Source of the DNA: Parapristionchus giblindavisi
Taxonomy: Eukaryota; Nematoda; Chromadorea; Rhabditida; Diplogasteridae
Length of the DNA stretch: 64,000 bases
Direction: 5' to 3'
Assembly (NCBI GenBank): GCA_943737045.1
Contig: CALSFV010000011.1
Location: forward strand, 1,550,001 to 1,614,000
The notes beneath the pieces are model-generated. The model searched no databases and was not told the DNA's origin. It was given only the letters and a program-made list of their open reading frames with translations. Both the position numbers and the translations under genes were made by a program. Positions within the stretch are counted from its first letter, which is position 1; the number at the start of each line of letters is the position of its first letter. Positions 51,247 to 62,000 of this stretch are shown in pieces.

Positions 51247-51420
51247 TTATTCCTTTTCTCCGGCGGACTTCTTGGGGAGAAGAACGGCGTTGATGTTGGG
51301 AAGAAGACCTCCTTGAGCGATGGTGACTCCAGCCCTGAGCTTGTACGTCGTTGCGGACGGCAAGCTGGAGATGGCGAGGATTGATTCTGGTCTTCTTGTA
51401 GGGACCATCGTGAACTGAAT
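51247..51420 (-). pseudogene. Histone H2A, C-terminal fragment with frameshift
   Basis: The minus strand encodes KKTRINPRHLQLAVRND in one frame and KLRAGVTIAQGGLLPNINAV then LLPKKSAGEKE-stop in another. In intact H2A the sequence between them reads roughly EELNK, so a small deletion removed a few codons and shifted the frame. The N-terminal half (from about residue 73 upstream) is missing: before KKTR the sequence is unrelated. Replication-dependent by its 3' stem-loop. The MITE at 51439 sits just upstream. Not functional as it stands. Confidence 0.88.
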
Positions 51421-51438
51421 ATTCAAGATTATAGGTAG

Positions 51439-51631
51439 CATAGGTGGGCACGCTGGGGGAAAGGCTGTGCGCAAACCTGGGGATCGTAAGGTAAGGCTAT
51501 GCGCATGGTCATATTTTAGCAGATTTGACTGGAAATTTTCTAATTTTTGCGAGGCAAAGCTATGCGCAAAGCCCCGCAAGGGAATGCAAGGCTGTGCGCA
51601 AAAAGAATTCGTTTTCACGCGCCCACCTATG
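51439..51631. mobile_element. hAT-like MITE (8-bp TSD ATAGGTAG)
   Basis: Ends CATAGGTGGGCACGC and GCGCCCACCTATG; exact duplication ATAGGTAG at 51431-51438 and 51632-51639. Inside are repeats of AAGGCTGTGCGCAAA-like words. 193 bp, no coding. Confidence 0.88.
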
Positions 51632-51639
51632 ATAGGTAG

Positions 51640-52779
51640 ATCAATCGATAATTCAAAGCAAATATTGAAGAGATACCGCACTCTACCACACTCCTTCTCA
51701 ATATTCCGAAAACGAGTCAAAAATAATGTATCATTCAATGTAACACAATGCAGAATACACTATGAGCCCAACAACCGTCAGAATTGATATAATATAAAAA
51801 GGATAGCTTAACAGAAACAATTGGGGACTCCTTGTGACCAAAATCTAGGGCCAAATTCACGCACCCACCTATTATATTATATTTATTTATCCATCAGTTA
51901 AAATATAAGCTATGGTCCCATATATCAGAACAGTATTCTATCTACAGTATCCCTGGAACGACTACAGTACCCCATCGTCTATCGTACCTGAATCCTCCAT
52001 AGTCTCCCTGATCTCGTCGATACGCCGGCCATTGTGCGCCCAGACGGGCAAACTAAAAAAAACGAAATTAAAATAATCCTAAATCCTTCGAATAGACCCA
52101 TTTCTAGAGAACCTCCTCTCACTCTTGATCAATTATTACATTATCGATTGATGTTATACTATCAATCGATAACTAATTGACCAAAACCGGATGGGATATG
52201 AACCAACTACTAACAGTTATAAAATTTTGATTGATTGATCAGACTACAATCAGACCGATTGATATGAAACGAAGGTAAAAAATGGCGATTTATAAGCAAA
52301 ACAACGAATTTTCCAAATCGACCCACTATGCAAAAAGGGCGAGTGCATCGAAAATGTAGGTGCCTTATCACATATTTCTAATGCATTTTCCAAAGAACAA
52401 TATAACCAAGTACAAGATATTATTATTTGCTAGAAAATATAAAGAACACAGTATCCATATTCTCAATCAATCAATCAATATTGCTATCCTCCATCAAATC
52501 AATAAATCAATAAACTGACACCATCTCCGTCGTGAAGTAGAACGAGAGCGAGGAGGAAGGACAGATGAGGAGAGTAGCTGACTAAATGAAGAGATTAAAG
52601 TTCGAAGATCAAAGATTAATGATTGCAATACAATCTATATAAAAAGAGGTGTGCCTATTTCTGATCAAGAACTCATCTACTATAAGCCTACAGTATCAAC
52701 CAATCTACAGTATGACGAAAGTAGGACCAATACCGTACCCTCTGATCGGCCCTGTACAGGAGGGACGATAACTCGTTCA
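51640..52779. other. No gene seen
   Basis: AT-rich DNA with TCAATCAATC runs. Nothing recognised. Confidence 0.4.
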
Positions 52780-52863
52780 AATTTTCAAAATGGGCGCACG
52801 TCCACGTGCGTTTTACTAACTGAAAAACGCACGTGGACGTGCGCCCGTTTTGAAAATGTAACA
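52780..52863. mobile_element. Small hairpin MITE
   Basis: ATTTTCAAAATGGGCGCACG and its complement; relative of 46131-46217. Confidence 0.7.
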
Positions 52864-53234
52864 TGGTCCAAGAATAGTGTAATTATTTGTATGAATTCCA
52901 GTGTAGATTAAATAAATGATAAAAAATGACGAAACTAACCAAGACATGATTATCCGTTTCCGTTTCTCCACTCTCTCCACCATTTGAAGAAACACAGGAA
53001 AAGAACTGAAATGTATCCACAAAGCATCAAACGTAACGAGTATTATTGAATACAAGTTTTAATGAATGAATAAGTGAACAAGTATGTATTGATATGTGTA
53101 ACACCAGGTATGTGGCATTATTCTACAATAAAACATGACTATTATGCCTTCTCTCGTATATACAAATCATAGACTGTGGTAGGTTTCAAAAGTATAGGAA
53201 GGACAACCAAATTCTTTTGGGTTGTCCGTCCTAT

Positions 53235-53426
53235 CATAGGTGGGCACGCTGAGGGAAAGGCTGTGCGCAAACCGGTCAAGAGGGAGGTAAGGCTGTGCGC
53301 ATGCTTATTTTTTTACGAATTCAACCGGAAATTTTCCAATTTTTGCGAGGCAAGGCTATGCGCAAGACCATCATGGGAAGGCAAGCCTGTGTGCAAAAAA
53401 TATTCGTTTTCACGCGCCCACCTATG
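53235..53426. mobile_element. hAT-like MITE (8-bp TSD CGTCCTAT), second copy
   Basis: Same family as 51439-51631; direct repeats CGTCCTAT at 53227-53234 and 53427-53434. A third, end-less fragment is at about 53908-54022. Confidence 0.88.
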
Positions 53427-53907
53427 CGTCCTATATGGTCACAATAGTTCCAAACTAAGCCAATATATACGACAATCACACAGGACAATGCTTAATAATA
53501 AAGATAATTATCGTAAATGACTGATCTGAGCAACAGCATATCATCACGTTTCGAAACATCGAGAGGCCGAATCTTCACGGTTAACCTGAAATAAAGCAAA
53601 TTCACATTAGTGAAAGGGTAGTGATGTAATAGATCGTAAACTATGCATATTTGAATTGGGTTGATTAGTCAATGTAATGAGCATAACTTTTAGTAAACTC
53701 GTCAGAATTTTAGAAAATATGTAAACTCAGACTTAGAGAGACTACTCACCATTTATAGGGTGGCAATATAGGTGAGTGAAGAGACATTCTCGCCACCATA
53801 GTGTTTACCCATATAAGGAGATTTCGTACCTATTTACAAAAATACACAATCGTTCGATACTACAGGGGTGTTTAAATTCAAGCATGACCGCGGATACAAG
53901 TAAAATC

Positions 53908-54022
53908 ATGGCTATGCGCATGGCCTTTTTTTGGAGATTTAACTGGAAATTTTCCAATTTTCGCGAGGCAAAGCTAAGTGCAAAGTCCAGCAAGGGAAGG
54001 CAAGGCCGTGCGCAAAAAGAAT
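53908..54022. repeat. Internal fragment of the CATAGGTGGGC MITE
   Basis: Shares GGCTATGCGCATGG, AACTGGAAATTTTCCAATTT and GCGAGGCAAAGCTA with the two complete copies; both ends are missing. Confidence 0.7.
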
Positions 54023-54332
54023 CAGTGTTTTCTTTGATTTTCGGCTTAAAGTGCTCAAAAAAGGATCATACGATATTTATCTCAGTAGCATACTATATAA
54101 ATGACCTAATTTAGTTGTTTTCCGTGAAACAACGAGTTTCAACGCTTTTGAAGTGTATAAAACCATCTTTTTCGAGCAAAAATCGAGCATTTTCGGGCAT
54201 TTTCCACCTGAACTTCTAAACAGCATTTTACGCATTTTCTTGCAATTTCCGTTCTGAAGTTCTGAACACCGCATAAGACAAATGAGACAAATGGCGGAAG
54301 CCCTTTCGACGAAAAATAAAGTAAGAAATGCC

Positions 54333-54449
54333 ACTGACCGACAGAGACAAGGACTCCTTTCTTGACTTTCACTTCTTCTTGTCTCCACGGGTAGTCTTCT
54401 GGGACTTGGCGGCCTTCTTCGCTCCCTTGGCGGATTGCTTGGGTGGCAT
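54333..54449 (-). pseudogene. Histone H2B, N-terminal fragment with nonsense codon
   Basis: Minus strand from an ATG at 54449: MPPKQSAKGAKKAAKSQKTT then RGDKKK, a TGA, and in the same frame KSRKES. H2B N-tails read MPPK.SAKGAKKAAK...KKRKSRKES, so a single arginine codon has become TGA. After KES (about 54333) similarity to H2B ends; the histone fold is absent. It points the same way as the H2A fragment 3 kb away. Confidence 0.8.
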
Positions 54450-54485
54450 ACTGACGATGAGGGTTGGTTAGTGGCGAGGTGTTAG

Positions 54486-54642
54486 GGCCTACTGAGTTCA
54501 TATGCATGAACGCCGACAAACCTTTGTCCGACAAACGTGACGTCACAACCGTAGGCGGAAACGTTAGCCGAAAATCCTCCGCCAACGCTTTTGACGTCAC
54601 GTTAGTCGGACAAACGGTTTGCCGGCGTTCATGCATACGGCC
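54486..54642. mobile_element. Hairpin MITE (GGCCGTATGC family), diverged copy
   Basis: Arms around TGCATGAACGCCGACAAACC and GGTTTGCCGGCGTTCATGCA with a central CGTAGGCGGA / TCCGCCAACG pairing. Lies just upstream of the H2B start on its strand. Confidence 0.8.
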
Positions 54643-55221
54643 TCTGAAGGAAGAATTATGAAAATATAACAAATTAAAACCATTGTAAAGGCGACAAATG
54701 CTTTCGCAACCTGCCGAAGAGAGATGCCGCAAAATAAACTGTAGAAAATCGTCAAACTGTGTGAATCGATAAGTGACTTTATTTTCATTAATTTAGATTT
54801 ATTACGCGAAAAAAATGTTGAAAGGAATTTAAAATTTATTTTTTTGTTTACAAAATGATCATTATCCATGGTAAAAGCTAAATTATTGCATGTTCTTGGC
54901 ACTGTGCCAAGAAATATTTTCGTTGTCTATCTCTTTCCTTTCGCGTCTTCTCTCACCATCTCCCTCTTTCTCTAGCATGTTCTAACCACGAATTCTTCCC
55001 ACGCCATGAGTGATCGTTCTTTGATCAAAGCAGAGACTGTGCAGATATGAGAGAGAGTGAGGAAGTGTGAGAGAGGTCAGAGAAAGAGAGACATGATCCA
55101 TAATTGTTTACTAATCTGTCTAATCGGTCTCGATCTCTTCCCGACTTTTTCTGGTTTTCTTCTGCTTCTACTTAGAAATTTGTCCAGTCCCTTGGATCAC
55201 TCTCTGCCTATCTTCGTCTCG

Positions 55222-55700
55222 CTTCCCTCTCCCTCTCCTTCTCTCCCTCTCCTTCTCTCCCTCTCCTTCTCTCCCTTTCCCTCTCCTTCTCTCCCTCTCC
55301 TTCTCTCCATCTCCTTCTCTCCCTCTCCTTCTCTCCCTCTCCTTCTCTCCCTCTCCTTCTCTCCCTCTCCTTCTCTCCCTCTCCCTCTCCTTCTCTCCCT
55401 CTCCTTCTCTCCCTTTCCCTCTCCTTCTCTCCCTCTCCTTCTCTCCCTCTCCCTCTCCTTCTCTCCCTCTCCCTTTCCTTCTCTCCCTCTCCTTCTCTCC
55501 CTCTCCTTCTCTCCCTTTCCCTCTCCTTCTCTCCCTTTCCCTCTCCTTCTCTCCCTCTCCTTCTCTCCCTCTCCCTCTCCTTCTCTCCCTCTCCTTCTCT
55601 CCCTCTCCTTCTCTCCCTCTCCCTCTCCTTCTCTCCCTCTCCCTCTCCTTCTCTCCCTCTCCCTTTCCTTCTCTCCCTCTCCTTCTCCCTCTCTCCTTCT
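55222..55700 (+). repeat. 480-bp polypyrimidine tract
   Basis: Irregular tandem CCCTCTCCTTCTCT units with almost no purines on the plus strand. Reading frames through it (Ser/Pro/Leu-rich on plus, Glu/Arg-rich on minus) are artefacts. Such mirror tracts can form triplex DNA. Confidence 0.9.
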
Positions 55701-56283
55701 ACTTTTCTGTCGGATGTATAAGCTATCTTGGAACTTTCTTTGTTCATGTTGTCAAGTCCTTCATCATCGCCATTTTATTTGAAACAAGACTACAGACGTG
55801 ACCCTCGATGTTTTCGTAATCGAATCGAGATAGACAGCGTTATCGATCGATTGCAAGGGAACAGAGTAGGGGACAAGAGCGGGTGATCTACCCTCTCGCT
55901 CTGTTCAATCGACCTCAGTCTCTTTCTTCTATCTTCTATCTATCTCGATCTCCTTCCCAGTATCGTTCATAGCTGTTGTTTGTCTGATTGTTGTTCATGC
56001 TCGCGTGTTTGATTTGCTAGTGGTGCATAGGTTTTCTCGGTAGTTCTCAAGCGTACTTCATTGCTAGGCCACTTTGTTTTAAGCTTAGATTAATGCATGT
56101 TAGGCAGTATTTCATTCAATGTGATATTGATTTCGGTAGATCACTCTTTCATAAATATTATTGATTTCTTTTCCACGTATACTTGTGTCGCCCACATCCA
56201 CATCTCGACTAAGTATCTTTGACGTTTACAGTGCCTCCTCTCCTTTCCCATCAGCACTCGATCTTCACACATCCCCACTGTAG
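55701..56283. other. No gene seen; 5' flank of the next gene
   Basis: Non-coding, with scattered AT-rich stretches. The ATG at 56284 follows a pyrimidine-rich region; a leader exon may lie here but I cannot define it. Confidence 0.4.
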
Positions 56284-56905
56284 ATGGCTCATCCTGCTGA
56301 GCCGGAGTTTGGTCGTCACGGAGAGTACAGTACTGGAAGAACTGCTGTTGAGGTTTGATCTTTGATCTTTGATCTTCTTGATCTTTGATAACTTTGACTT
56401 TCGCTCTGTATCACAAATCATCAAATCCTTTTTTGATTCCTCAGCATTCTCAAAATCGATTAGCAATTATTGATTGGTACCTAATTACTACTATTTCCAG
56501 GCATTCCGTCAGGGCGCCTACACTAAACCCACCAACATGTACCATGGCAAGGGGGAAACCGGCGGGTCCATGTGAGAGATTGCGGTAGTCATCCATCCGA
56601 CCCACTGAACTACCGTATCCCAAGTGTAATCCTACCGAGGAGTCTCTGGATGAAGATGCAGATGCATGCGGACTCGCAGAGGGACGCGATGGGCGACAAG
56701 TGCTGTCGATTCCTGCACCATGTGAGTTTTGGCGGCTACAGTACCCATTTACACAACGCTGTTAATCACGAACTGACTTTTCCAGATGCCGTCGTTCATG
56801 CTGATCATCGCGATCATAGTCGTCATCGGTCTGGTAATAGCGACGGTCCCCATCGCCTTCATTCTCATCTCGAACAGTAATAGCGACGAGAAGGCAGAGG
56901 CGTAA
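56284..56905 (+). CDS. Small single-pass membrane protein
   Basis: Four exons join in frame: 56284-56352 (starts MAHPAEPEFGRHGEYSTGRT), 56501-56571, 56640-56721 and 56786-56905 (TAA). The product is about 113 residues. A polar N-terminal region is followed by one strongly hydrophobic stretch in exon 4 (MPSFMLIIAIIVVIGLVIAT continuing to FILI), then the polar end NSNSDEKAEA. Exon borders use GT donors (GTTTGA, GTGAGA, GTGAGT) and AG acceptors. The N-out or N-in topology is not determined, but with no signal peptide and LDLa exons downstream, a type II arrangement is plausible. I do not recognise a family. It might be the cytoplasmic tail and membrane anchor of the LDLa protein that follows, if another donor in exon 4 is used. 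Confidence 0.6.
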
Positions 56906-57109
56906 TCGCGACCCGGAGGAGTCGTGTTCCACGTGGGTTACTTAGTATCTAGACGCGGCTTAGGCGTTTAAAGTCTTACGTTAAACGTTCTTAGTCGCGC
57001 TAAATCATAATGGCTAAACAAACTATAAGTATATGGCTTTCGAATGAGCAATAAATGATCACTCTTAAAATGCATAAGAATCTCCTTGTAATGTCTGTAG
57101 TGTTTTCAG

Positions 57110-58255
57110 CCAATTCGACACGGATTTGTCTGGCCCGGCTACAACGAGAACACCGACATGGAGCACGAAGATGTAGGCTGGAGATCAAAGATCAAATATC
57201 ACAGATCAAAGATCAATCCACCCCTTTTAGATACATGATAGTCTTCGAGACTTCTCGGCATCTGCGCTCTTCCCACCCAACGTCTCGCTGTGCATGGGAT
57301 TCGGATTCGCTTGCACGTCACGACCGGTATGTGGGAGTGTATTGTGTTATCGATCGGAACCACTGAACCATGCCTTTTAACCAACTGAATTTTGGCCAGG
57401 TTCATTGATCTTTGAAAGAGATCCATTCTCTGCTCTAATATTTTGAACTTTTGGGTTGTTTGATTGAAATTTAAAGACACATCCCGAGATAATTGGAAAC
57501 TCTTCACTCTGGCAACGAAAGCGAGAGAATATTGCCAGCGAGGAGAGTTTCAAATTAGCTCGGGCCGTTGTGACTTTAAACTTTAAATCATTTGCTCATT
57601 TATCTTATGCAGAGTATCATCATCTCTACTACGCAACGCTGTGATGGAAAGGCGGACTGTGGGGATGGATCGGACGAGATGACATGTATAGGTATACGGT
57701 AGTTTTGATATACTGTAGTTTCTAAGGATACGGTAGTCTATAGCTATATGGTAGTGTACCTGACACATGAAGTGCGAGGGCGAGAAGGAATGCGACAGGA
57801 TGTGCGGATTAGATCTAAAAGATCAAAGATCAATTCACGAACCTGCGTGCACCCCTTTGCCGCGAAACGTGACGTGGCAAGCGTATTGCGCTTGTGACGT
57901 AATGTTTGTCGATAAACCGTTTGTCAACGTTCTTGCATACTGCCTCTGGTGTGGTGTGGTTCGACATTTGATGTGATAAACGTCGCCTTGGTTCAGGTGC
58001 GCCACAGGCAACAAGTGCGTCGCCAAGGAGGCCAAGTGTGACGAAGTACGCGACTGTGACGATGGCAGTGACGATAAAGAGTGCACGCAGGTTCGTGAAG
58101 TGATCTTTGATCTTTGATCTTTTAGAGCTAATCTTTGATCTTTGCAGTGCCCTGCGTCTGCGCTTCACAGTGTGAAGGACAAGCGCTGCTTCCCCGTTGT
58201 GATGGTGTGCCCGACCGCTCTGATGGCAGTGACGAGTCTAACTGCACTTGTGATG
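57110..58255 (+). CDS. LDL-receptor class A repeat exons
   Basis: Exons: 57110-57172 (PIRHGFVWPGYNENTDMEHE), 57231-57326 (to CMGFGFACTSRP), 57613-57691 (QRCDGKADCGDGSDEMTC), 57997-58090 (CATGNKCVAKEAKCDEVRDC then DDGSDDKEC) and 58148-58255. The second and third together form one LDLa module, the fourth another: six Cys and the Ca2+-binding DGSDE are visible. The last exon starts CPASALHSVKDKRCFP in one frame and continues RCDGVPDRSDGSDESNC in the next, so it has a frameshift, and one Cys is Arg. A Cys-rich stretch (CEGEKECDRMC, 57770-57802) has no clear splice sites. LDLa modules bind ligands outside the cell. No protease or other domain follows before repeats begin. Confidence 0.7.
57884..57952. 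repeat. Remnant of GGCCGTATGC MITE in LDLa intron
   Basis: GCGCTTGTGACGTAATGTTT and ACGTTCTTGCATACTGCC match one arm of 47111-47238. Confidence 0.5.
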
Positions 58256-58401
58256 GTAAGTGGGCGGAGTCTATCGATTTGTGGACGTGGCCTAATTAAA
58301 TTTCGCTATTTTCTCGATTTTTTGGTCTTTGATCTTTGATCTTTGTAGTCTTTGATCTTTGTAGTCTCTTAGTACTAGTTAAAGGCACACACCAGTCTAC
58401 T

Positions 58402-58480
58402 TTGACTCTCCGCTCTGACAACACTCTATCGCAAACGAAAAAAGCGAGAGGATTGTGAGAACGAAGAGTTTCCAATTAGC
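58402..58480. mobile_element. Short hairpin (ACTCTCCGC family)
   Basis: GACTCTCCGCTCTGACAACA pairs imperfectly with TTGTGAGAACGAAGAGTT. Confidence 0.55.
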
Positions 58481-58739
58481 TCGATGTATGACTTTAAAAT
58501 AGACTTCAACTAAATAATTGAATATTTTTATGGAAGAGATAATTCTTCCCTCTATATTATTCAATATTACTAGAGTCCTGGATATGCAAAAAATTGTGAT
58601 GAAGTTGAAATCTTTGAATAAGCGTGATTCTATCATTCTTCAGGGTGTCTTCATCGTCTTTGCTGATGATGTCATCAGAAGGAGAACTCCATCGTTTCTG
58701 ATGATCGACGCGATTTTTGGAGGATTATCTAGCAGCTTT

Positions 58740-59025
58740 CCGCCGTATCCCTTTGATCCCATCTTCCGAAATAATAAAGACTTTGGGGTTGTTAATGTCT
58801 GAAATCGGTGTCGAAGCCCGCGAATTTAAATGGGAGGAGTTAGTATCGCTATATAAATAGGGTTTACCAAATGGGCGGAGCCATGCATCGGTATATAGGA
58901 ACGGGTGTGAGTGAGTATATTTAGATCCTTTGACACATCAGACAATAGGGACCCATGGTCTAGTGGATAAGAGCCCGGACAATCAACCGGATCGGTTGGT
59001 CGGCAGAAAGGTTCAATCCCCCGAG
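58740..59025 (+). repeat. tRNA-like sequence with conserved upstream region
   Basis: Plus-strand relative of the minus-strand elements at 33845 and elsewhere. The tRNA-like part (58948-59025) starts GGGACCCATGGTCTAGTGG; the stem is now CAACCG/CGGTTG, so pairing is kept with changed bases. About 200 bp upstream are also related: ATAATAAAGACTTTGGGG, GAAGCCCGCGAATTTAAATG, and a TATA-like CTATATAAATAG. Box B is GGTTCAATCCC. Acceptor pairing is lacking. Confidence 0.55.
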
Positions 59026-62000
59026 AAGGATCAGCAAAAGAAATCATGTCCCAATTGTGACCTACCCTTTTTGCCATTTTTCACTTGATGCCTTCTCGCT
59101 CTCCCTGCGTTAACGTCTAGTGAGTGACAGAGGTCCCATAGAATGACTGTGAATCGTGAACTAACTTTTTATTAACATTCTGTTCCATTGAGTTTCACAT
59201 TGTGGAAGGGAAAATGCTGAGTCAAAATCGTACTGTTCTTCTCGCTACGTTTCATCCAATAAAGATTTCGTTTTATATACTGTAGTTGTGAGCTCATGTG
59301 AAGATTTCCTCCAGAAGTAATCAATAACGTCTTTATCTTTTTTCTTATAAAAAATATATCTCTAAAATAAAAGATATTTGAACTGACCCTATAGGTCTCC
59401 CTCTCCCTATAGGTCACTCTCTCCCTCTCCCTCCGTCTACTTTCCTCGTGGCTATTGATCGTGGATATAGTTGCATTAAGAAGGTAGGCAGGGAGAGTGC
59501 TGACTGTATCATGATAAAAAAAACTCTTTAATAAATAACTCTCTTTATGATATACGATAAATAAATTAGTCTCTAAATGCGTTCCCCCTTGATCGAGTGT
59601 TGTACCGTATACCACACAGTTCGATGATTAGTCAATTGGGACATATTTATGACTTCATTATTTTTAAATTAATTTAACAAATAATTCACCATGAAATTTT
59701 CAATTTCTTGCGCTTAAAAATCGTAACAATGTGTAATCAATATAATATCATAAAAGTAGAGAATATAAATGGGCCGATTTTTCGCAACGGCCTTAACAAT
59801 ACATACTAAATAAATGGGTGATATATCGATGATTTTACCTACTTTGACGTACTTTTTTCGTCTAATAATAATGAACACATGACTGGAAACCAATATAAAC
59901 GTATTCAGAGGTTTAGGATCAGTTAGAAAAATCACATCGACGACGTCATCTGAAGTCTACCAGTCAAGTCCTCTATGCGAAAACACACGTTTGTGAAAGA
60001 ATCGGAGAGAAAAAGGAGAGAAAAAATTGCATCAACGATGACGACGTCCGAAGGCGTCGTCAGATGACGTCCGTCTGAAATCTAGCTTCAGAAGGTCTGA
60101 TAACCATATGTTCCAAGTTTGACGTCGATCCGTCAACGTTGAGGACCTTTTCACTCTATAGAATCCACTAGAAAAAATATTCTAAGTCCAGAAATAGTTA
60201 GCTGTACTAGGCTGGTCAATTTTTGACCAGACTGGTCAATTTTTGTCCAGTTAAATAACTACTTGGTTATTGAAACTCAGTTATAAAGAAATCCGAGCCA
60301 CGTGTAAAAGAGCCTTTAACTAACCATTAGTTGTTTAAAAGGGCCTAAATCTAAGCGCGGAGATGGTAGAAAATAGCGTGAAAAAGAGGTAGGGTTCATT
60401 AGTTGAATGGTCCTAGGATTACGGAGTAATCGCGCTATTTTCTATATTGCAGCTTTATGCATAAATTAGGGAGAAATCGCGCTATTTTCTCAATTACAAT
60501 GCAATACCAAAGATACGGGAATTCACGCTATTTTCTCAATAGCAGCTTTATGCATAAATTACGTAGAAATCACGCTAATTTCTCAATTGCAATGTAATGA
60601 AAAAAACGGGAAATTGACGCTATTTTGTCAATTGCAATTATGCTAATTAAGGTTTTCGATGAATATAGATATCCAATATTGATTGGTCTCATCATTCACA
60701 AAAGTGATGATATCAATTCCGAACATCTTTATATGAGGCCGCTTGCGTAAGAATCAACTAAAATCAGTGAATTCTGGCACTATCAAGAAATCAAGTTTTG
60801 ATGATCGGGGTTCTGAAGGGTGCTGATGACGATGGTCATATTCATTTTGCACCTAGACAGACCGTTGAGGCCTGACGACGTCACTTTGAAATCGAGTTTT
60901 TAGTCATTTCTCGTCCGTCACTTGATGATGCTAAATTTTACAGACTATATCTTACGGGGCAGAATCTGATGGCGATCATGCCTGTCTAATTCATTTTTCA
61001 TGGAAAAGAAAAAAAATCAGCCAATTTGCAGAAGATATTTTGGAGAAAATGAACTTTAAGTGTAATCATTTTGCCGCTGGAATGGATGCAAGAGGCGAGA
61101 GTGTGTGGTGTTGCGAGAGAGCAGAGGAAAAAAAATATAATATGAAACTATTATTATCCCGCGTCTTTATACAACACATGAAATCTGTAAAAATCGAAAT
61201 TGGAGCAGTTTTCCTTTAATAACAGGAAAACTGCTCCAATTAAACGGCGTGATATAACAATTTGGACAATTGTACACTTTTCAATCTCCTTTTCGAGAGA
61301 ATCATTTCTATTTTTTTTTGAAAAGGAAATTGGACAACGTCGAAGTGAGATATGTTCGAAAAACGGAAAGTGATCAAAATCGACTAAGTCCATGAGCTAT
61401 CTAGTAATCGAGACCCTGGGGGCCAAGAGATACGTGCAATGAACTAGATAGTAATATTGTGCGTCGTTTGAAGACATAATTTTTGCACTAAAACGGATCG
61501 GGTCAAGAAAATATTTTCGAGATAACTTCACTTTTTTTATCAAAAAAAGTGTTTTTCGCGTTTTTCGCCCTAAAGATGACTTAACAGCGAACGGCTCATC
61601 AGCAACTTTTTGGAGTGCATTAGAAGACGATTCGAATGACACCTATCGGCTCGTTGTACGATGAAAATGAACCGAGTTATGATCATTTTCAGGGTGGATC
61701 TCAAAAAATCGATAATCTACAATTTTGGCCAAATAAAGTGGCTATGTCTTCTCATGACCCCCAACCACACCCACTGACCGACTTTCATCGAAATCGGAGA
61801 GAAAAATTTTTTCCTAGTGGCATTGCCGGACGTGTTTGCTACACTTCTACGGGAGACCCGTGATAAGTCATTGAAAAAGCTCCAGACAACGTTTTTAATT
61901 TCTACTATTTATTCAAAAGTTACGAAAAAGTAGAGCACATTTTCCTCGTTTTACACACCACTTCGCCACTTTTTCGTTTCATTTATTTTCATCTCATATT

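Noticed and set aside
54139..54732. 197-codon minus-strand frame as one gene
   Set aside because: It crosses a hairpin MITE and reads the H2B region in the wrong frame.
55057..55782. 241-codon Ser/Pro/Leu-rich frame and a 179-codon Glu/Arg-rich frame opposite
   Set aside because: Both are readings of the polypyrimidine tract.
33761..59025. Functional tRNA genes
   Set aside because: Box A and B-like motifs are present, but the 5' GGGACCC has no pairing 3' partner and the anticodon arm is not standard.
61636..61863. 75-codon frame as a gene
   Set aside because: No recognisable domain, no introns or neighbours supporting it, and the setting is repeat-rich.
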